Positions 57,443 to 64,000 of a stretch of DNA of 64,000 nucleotides are shown here, one piece after another; the first letter of the stretch is position 1, and each line of letters starts with the position of its first letter. The notes under the pieces are model-generated. The model saw only the letters and a list, made by a program, of their open reading frames with translations, was not told the DNA's origin and made no database searches. The stretch spans positions 253,001 to 317,000 of the forward strand of contig OY987248.1 of the NCBI GenBank assembly GCA_963920765.1. The letters run 5' to 3'. This stretch comes from Ulota crispa. Its lineage: Eukaryota > Streptophyta > Bryopsida > Orthotrichales > Orthotrichaceae. The position numbers were made by a program, and so were the translations under genes.

Positions 57443-59272
57443 CTATCATGATGAAAAATCTTATTCAAATATGACTGTTAATAACACAAGATTTTGTGGA
57501 TTAATTCAATTGCAATTTTTTTAATCTAATTGAACATTCTATTGCTCATTTGATGAATCCTTAATTAAGAGGTGTTGAACTTGATTTCATAAAGATGTAT
57601 TCATGAACCTAACAAAACAAAGCTATAAGTGCATGTTGACAAGCCTTTTTGGTGGTTTAAGCACAAGCTCATAATCTTGAACATTAGCAATAGTTAAACT
57701 GAAAAAACATTATGTTTGTTTTTTCTAAATATAAATATGGAATTTTTTTTATTGAATTTCAACTCAACCAATAAATACAAATCTTATGTACAAGATATAT
57801 TTAAGTTAGATATTATCAACTGGACCTTAGGATACAAATTTAAATTCTTTTCTTCATTTTGAAAACAAGTTGAGTGTTACATACTTACATCACAAATAAA
57901 TATTTGAAACATGTAAAAACACTATATTTAAAATCTATGATTAAGTATCATATAAATCTGTCATAAGCGGTATGTTTGCAAGTTTAAAATAGACTAATGA
58001 CAATTTGTGTACAAAATGTGAAGTGTGGTATGTGTGGTATGAATCTCATATTGAAATGACTTTTTATCATAAACCATGAGAAGTTTTGCATATAAATGAC
58101 CAAATCCCTTTTATACATGGTCAAGTTTGGGTTATTTAAAAAAATAGTCTCATCCAAATATGAGTTTTTCATGCGCACACTTTATTAATCAAAATTTTTA
58201 CAAATGTTTTACAAGGTAGTGACTTAATGAACATTAGTTTGTTGCATTGGTTTATTTGCTAATTTCAAGAATAGACCTCAGACTAATCTTGATATTAAAA
58301 ACCAAAATACAAAATCTAGTTTTTTTGTTTTAAGCATTGGTTTTGTTAAAAATGAATACAATGTTTTCATAGTATTTGAGGTGCAAAGTCCTTGCAAAGT
58401 GGGATGGGCAATTGCCAACTTGCAAGAGGATAAGGTAGGCTTCCAAATGGATTGATGTTTACCAACATGCTTCTAGAATTTGCAGTATGGTATAAATACA
58501 AATTTTAAAAATACAACAAATTTTTCTTTTGTAAGACTTATGCTTAGAATTTTAAAAATTACTAATGCCAAATGTTCATTAATCTAATTTAGAAATTTAT
58601 TAGAGCTTTGCATGGACTTCGAATGGGAAGAATGGTTGAAAACACGCTTGATTGTGATAAATGGCTCTAAACTACTTTTGCATTGCACACGCCCTTTCAG
58701 CATAACCAATTCTTTTATATAAAGGGTTAAATTCAGTTTCTGACTTTCACATTTGATGAACATTTGCATTTTCTTTTGAATTTTGAATCTTGTAATTTTT
58801 TTTTTGTCTTATAATTGATTCAAAATCAATTATTAAATCATATTCATTAAAATGGGAGTTGGGGCACCTCTCAAAATAACCATGTTGATCTCAACCTAAA
58901 TCGATAATTTCCATTAAAAGTAGAGTTTTTAGATGAATTGACATAAAACCTTATAATTTTAAGTCAATTTTGAAAAAAATTATTACAATTTAGCTCAAAT
59001 CGAGTTAAATTGTAATAAAACCTTTTATCAAATTTCCTTTCTTGAAATTACCTCTCAATTCAATGGAAATCTCCCATTGTAATGAATATGGTGTTTTAAT
59101 TCCAAATTTGCTAAAATTAAAGACTTCATTTTAACATTTCAATTTTGTGGCTATCATGTTATAAATTTGCTTTATTTTAAATATTAAGTTTCTGCTTTTG
59201 ATGAACTTGCAAGTTAGAAGAGAGATACTAAAGCCCTATAGTTGGCTAAAAAATATAAAATAAACGTAAAAC
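57443..59272. other. AT-rich intergenic DNA, no gene recognised
   Basis: Short AATTGTAATAAAACC and related words recur near 58960-59025. No ORF above about 65 codons and no motif. Confidence 0.45.

Positions 59273-59362
<90 letters not shown>
59273..59362. repeat. (TTA)n microsatellite, about 30 units
   Basis: An uninterrupted ATT/TTA trinucleotide array of about 90 bp. It is likely length-polymorphic. Confidence 0.97.
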
Positions 59363-59364
<2 letters not shown>

Positions 59365-59436
59365 AGAAGAAGAAGGTGGCAAATAAATTTATAAGAGATA
59401 GTAAAGAGAGATTTAAGTCACTTACTTAACACTCTT

Positions 59437-59703
59437 AACGGGATATTCATTAAATTGGGAAAACAAAGGTATCATTTTGTACTCCACCTCAATCCAAAAT
59501 AGTTACCTCAAATCAAATTCAAAAGTATCAAATTTAGTTTAAGTCACTAAGATTTTTTCCCTCACAAATTCCTTCTCTCAAGTGAGAACTTGTGTACCAA
59601 AAAAACACTAAAACTCGGTTGGGGGCCTGCTTTGGGGTGATCACCCCAAACCTTCAAAAGTCCCAAAATGACCGTTTTATTCCAATTTAACAGATATCCT
59701 GTT
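59437..59703. mobile_element. AACACCATAT-family MITE, copy 3 (inverted)
   Basis: A 267-bp element with termini AACGGGATATTCATTAAATT and, in reverse complement at the right, AACAGGATATCTGTTAAATT. The flanks are TCTT and CCTT, a near-match to the 4-bp duplication of the other copies. Internal sequence such as CTCAAGTGAGAACTTG is the reverse complement of copies 1 and 2. Confidence 0.75.
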
Positions 59704-60894
59704 CCTTGTAATTGGCTAGAAAAAACTTACAATAAATATATAAAATAAACATAGAATTAAAATGAGTGTAGAATTTGAAATAAATGCAAAATACAAAGCG
59801 TTCGTTTGGCTTATTTACATTTCTTGGAATTTTGTTGTTATTGTAGGACATTACTTTCGGATTTCTTGTTATAAAACTTGAATTCTAATTTAAATCACCG
59901 TGAACTGATGTTTCAAAAGAAAGGAGCACTAATTTGAGCTAACTATTGATAAACTTGTTCATTGTAACTAAACGTACTAATTTAAATAGACATACGCATT
60001 TTGATTTTGCTATATTTAAAAAAATCATAGTAAAAAACGCAATGCTGATATGTGGTTACGCATTTAGACACAATGAATAGATTTGACCTTCCAAAGGACT
60101 TAGATGATCATCCAAAGAAAATGAATAGGATGTGCAACCCAATAGAAGACAAGTCATTTATTTATTTGAAATATCTCTCACAATGTAGTTATTTGGAGAA
60201 TATCACTTCAAAAAACAAGTGTGAAATAGAATTACTTTAAAAACCATAGAAATTCTCAAGTGTGGTAATTAGAAAATTTCTCTTGAAAATTTCTTTACTT
60301 TTATCAGTGAGTATTCCGGGAGATATCAATGCCAGAGAAACCATAATTAGTGTTTTGCCTGATGGGAGGAAATCGTCATGTGCATGACTGAGATAGCGTT
60401 GTTGCTGGTCAAGCTTTCAGAATGGACCAGATTGTACGCACACTCAGCTGCTGCCACCAGCGATTACACATAATGCTTACCCAGTACAGCCACATCAGAC
60501 ATATTTGCACCAGCCAACTTAAAGGTATTTATTGTTCAGAGCAGGGAGACAGCGGTAAGTTACTGTTGTTCTCAGATACATCATCCATGGCGTACTTACA
60601 AGCTCCAGTTCAAGTGCTACCTCTTACTAGCTAGCCAAACGGCTGGGCAGGCCGCTAAACCAAATATCTCCTCCTTGCTATACGCCGACTGTGCAAGTGG
60701 GTGGAGTTGCAAACTCACAATTACAACACTCCTGAGAGTGCTCCACATATATGTATACATGTGTCTGAGGTTCGACGTGAAGATGACCGAACTATCACAT
60801 CCTCAACCAACTGCAATGAAAGTGAGTCTCTGTGTAGTGTAGTGTAGTGTAGTGTAGTGTAGTGCCGCCCATTGGTATCAGTGAGTGGTAGCAG
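59704..60894 (-). other. AT-rich DNA passing into the catalase 3' region
   Basis: AT-rich to about 60.3 kb, then balanced sequence that I take as the catalase 3' UTR and downstream region. I cannot place a polyadenylation site. The plus ORFs at 60052-60634 have no motif. Confidence 0.4.
60832..60864 (-). repeat. CACTA pentanucleotide microsatellite in the catalase 3' UTR
   Basis: Six tandem units, TAGTG on the plus strand and CACTA on the sense strand of catalase, lie about 30 bp downstream of the stop codon. This is a simple repeat and not a transposon end. Confidence 0.85.
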
Positions 60895-63800
60895 TTAAAT
60901 GTTTGCTCTTGTGCTGAGGCGCGATGCCAGCTTCTGTCCCAGCGTCTTGTCACACTACAATAGACGCGCAGCACAGATCCCACGTGTAAGCGACAGAAAG
61001 AAAAAATTTTGACGACATGACTAGTAAATACATCTGTGACATGATGATGGTGGTTGTTTCCTTAGCATCCGTCTACGGAGAATTATGACACTTCGGTGGA
61101 CCAGGTAATTTGAAGTGGCAGGAGTGTAGGACACATTGAAGCTAGAAGATGATAATTTGGCAAATTTAGGTTGGGCATGATCCTTGGCAATTGTTATGTA
61201 ACGGTTTGCAAATGAATGGCAGTGATGGGATACCTGAGACATGTAGGTCAGCCAAATGCTGCGGATTTCGTGCGTGAGCCGTGGATCACCCAGAGCCTTG
61301 GTCATTCTGGCGATGAACCTCTCCTGCCTGTTGCATTTCCGATCATGGTACAAATTAATGCACTTGAGCCCCAAGGCAACCAATTTCTAGCTGCACAAAC
61401 TATAACAAGAGTTTCCTACAATGCGACCGCCCTGACGAGCTGGCTGAGATGGGTCAATAGGGGTGCGGTGCCTTGACGTACCTGTCATGGTCCCAGGTGC
61501 GGTATCGTTGGCCAGGCTGAATGAAGTTGTTCTCCTTTGGAATCACAGTCTACACTCACCCCAGAAATCACACACCCACAACCCAAACCCGTTGTTGGTT
61601 CTCGAATGAGATTGGAATGAAAGTTTTTACTGCTACTCTGTAAATGGAGCTTTAGAATGCAGCGTTGAATCACCGCCGAGCATGCTCACCTAGAGATGAT
61701 AGACGAGGCGGTCAAACCACGCTGATGACAGAGCCCCATTGGATCTTCGAGGCTTACCTGAATTACCTTCTAGATGGTACGATTTCATTTCGTTGCAGCT
61801 TGAATTTCTGATGAGCAGATGTAGGTCGACAAGGACTGCGCCCCGGCTGTTCACTTTAGTGCTAGCCATCCTTCACTTAGAAGAGTGGGTCCAGGACAAA
61901 ATTGTTTCGTAACGGTTCACTGTGACCAGCCGAGTGCGCAGGCCCCGGTGACCTTCATCGGCTCCATCGATATGAAGAACGTCGAGCTCATGAGTGATTT
62001 CTCGCAGGCTCGGGCATGAGAAGGGAGTGGTTTTGGCAAGGGATTATAGAATACAACCTACTTCAATTGCCTTCTACTATGGAAATCTGTGATGGGTGGA
62101 ATGATTGATGCAGCTTCAGATGGCCATGGACGTCATGGCGAAGGCAATGGGAACGGCTGTAGTGGCAGGGAACAAGAAGGACTTTGGAATCAGGAAAAAT
62201 ATTAATTAGCGATTACCTTCTCTCGAATGCCACTGACGTGTGCCTTGGAAATCGGAAAGCGCTCTGCCATACGAAGAGGGTCGAAGCGCGATGGCCAGTA
62301 GTTGACCTGCCAGTATTTGGGCACGAACAGGTACTATCGTTAATTTCGAGTCGACAAACAGAGATGACGACGAAGAAATTACACGAGTAAGAGCACGCCG
62401 ACAGTCAGAGCGGGAGGGGAGGTATGAACTAAACAGCAGCAAGCAAGCAAGCAGATCACCTCTTCGTCACGGTGAGTAAAATTCATGAAGCCCTCGTGGT
62501 GGTTGTTGTGATGCGCGCACTTGGGAGCATTGGCAGGCAGGAGCAGATAGTTGGGGCCCAGGCGATGACGTTGGGTATCGCCGTATGCGAAAATGCGGCA
62601 CTGCAGCATCTTGTCATTGCTGTAGTAGATTCCGGGGGGAACAACTCCAGGTGAGAACGCAATCTGCTCGTTCTCGTTGAAGAAATTATCCAGATTCTTG
62701 TTCAGCACCATTCGTCCCACAGGCTGCACTCAAAATCAAGCCATCCATCCACGTTTACTGGCCCGGCGACGTAGGCTCTAACTAGTACACACTGCATAAC
62801 TGATAAAGCCTAAAGTGTCACTCTATTCAAATGCTTCAATCTCTACAAACAGGAAATACACATCAACATTAAGTAAGAAATGAATATCATTCGCTCAGAA
62901 TGAAAATGACATACATGATTTTGTAGCATGTAATTGGCTAAAACAGTCGATGTTGGATGATTGATACCTGGAGGGGGAACAACTCCTCCGGCCAGATCTT
63001 GGTGGTGTCCATGGGGTCGAAGTCATATTTGTCTTCGTCATCGGGGTCCATGGTCTGGATATACAGCCTCCATTCGGGGAAGGTGCCGGCAGATATGGTG
63101 TCGTACAGGTCCTTTGTAGCGTGGCTATGGTTCTGGGCCACCACCTTGGCTGCCTCCTCCTCCAGCAGGAACTTCAATCCACATGTCGGCCTCCAGTGCC
63201 ACTTGATGAGAGTCTCCCTGCCCTCCTTATTGATCAACTAGCATGGTCGCCAGCATACAACAACAGACGGATTAGTATACGTACATGTACATTCGCACCA
63301 CCAAAAATATCAGATTATGTATGAGTAGCTACCTTCACAAATCGCTTATGAAAGGAGGCACGGAACACAATCCTTCGCGGCTTCAATCCGAATAAAGTGA
63401 ACCACAGGGATGTAGAAAGAATTCCATCAGGCTAGCCAAACGGGGTTAGTAAGTAGTGGTACCTTGAAGGTATGCACGGCGTATCCGTCCATGTGGCGGT
63501 AGTCGGAGGGGACGCCCCAGTCGTCCAACCACCAGAAGAACATGTGGGTGCTCTCGGGGATGTACGACAAGTAGTCCATGATGCGCCACCATTCTTGCAC
63601 ATTGGACTTGGGGTTGGGTTTCATGGCGTGAATCACATCCGGAAACTGCTCCATCCCACGCGCCGACAACAACCACACATCATGTTCTACAAAATAATAT
63701 CTTAAGTTTTCGATATTGCTGCTATTAGGCAGGTCTTGGGGACCACAGATACATCCAGCAACTAATTGTATGCACATGCACCAGCCATGAAAGTTGAAGG

Positions 63801-64000
63801 GTTTTCCTCTGAGTTTACTTGCAGCCTCATTGCCAAGCGAGCATGTACCTACCTGCATGGCGTCGCGTACGAAGAAAACGGGCATGTTGTTGCCCACCAT
63901 ATCAAAGTTGCCTTCGCGGGTGTAGAACTTGACTGCAAATCCTCGAGGGTCCGGCAACGTCTCGGGGCTGCCCTTCTCGTGAATGACGGTGGAGAACCGC
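60895..64000 (-). CDS. CAT: catalase, 5' end outside the window
   Basis: Heme catalase that dismutates hydrogen peroxide, normally in peroxisomes. Exons: 63853-64000 (partial), 63463-63645, 62968-63237, 62460-62723, 62217-62306, 61482-61549, 61234-61327, 60895-60954. They give 391 residues; about 100 N-terminal residues, including the distal His, lie upstream. Visible landmarks are the distal Asn in [12 protein letters not shown] and the proximal heme tyrosine in [17 protein letters not shown]. Also seen are [22 protein letters not shown] sequence, [24 protein letters not shown] and the C-terminal [15 protein letters not shown]. All junctions are GT-AG and in frame. The short C-terminal tail is of the length that carries the internal peroxisomal signal in plant catalases. 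Unusual for plants is a Trp-rich stretch, [12 protein letters not shown]. Confidence 0.95.

Noticed and set aside
63330..63440. Possible additional catalase exon between 63237 and 63463
   Set aside because: The open stretch (reading near [20 protein letters not shown]) has no counterpart in catalases, and the flanking exons join in frame without it.

Overview
This is nuclear DNA from a land plant. The evidence is a very large phragmoplast-type kinesin-12, a plant-style catalase gene, an Alfin-like PHD-finger sequence and plant-type CACTA transposons. The genes have many short GT-AG introns of roughly 100-300 bp, and the intergenic DNA is very AT-rich and full of small inverted-repeat transposons. 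I cannot name the species; a bryophyte, lycophyte or fern is a guess. No organellar or bacterial sequence is apparent.

Layout. 1-9.6 kb: intergenic DNA built from nested non-autonomous DNA transposons. 10.4-27.6 kb, minus strand: one kinesin-12 gene that I resolve into 38 exons coding for about 3264 residues. It has a roughly 300-residue N-terminal extension, a complete motor, then about 2600 residues of mainly coiled coil. A 200-base run of N lies in one intron. 27.6-30.5 kb: leader, promoter and unassigned DNA. 30.5-30.9 kb, minus strand: a small coiled-coil ORF resembling heat-shock-factor-binding proteins. 31-34.5 kb: repeats, including an 11-bp minisatellite. 34.6-47.1 kb: a 12.5-kb CACTA element with a TGG target duplication. 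It contains a TA-flanked MITE, which is itself split by a second CACTA element of 3.3 kb with a GTA target duplication. 47.2-49.3 kb: further insertions. 51.3-54.2 kb, plus strand: a decayed but still intron-bearing Alfin-like gene. 54.2-60.3 kb: AT-rich repeats. 60.9-64.0 kb, minus strand: a catalase gene whose 5' end lies outside the window.

The genes do not form a pathway; they are unrelated housekeeping or regulatory genes separated by transposon-rich DNA. The most unusual signal is in the transposons. One set is flanked by TTAA and begins with CCCYT/CCCCT-type termini, which is a piggyBac-like signature. Two of its insertions can be compared with an uninterrupted relative of the same target inside this window. 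Another MITE family (termini AGGTAGG...CCTACCT between TA dinucleotides) returns to about 400 bp in four copies once later insertions are subtracted. Together these give a relative order of insertions.

All exon boundaries come from manual reading of splice sites, reading frame and protein-family knowledge. No alignment or search was run.
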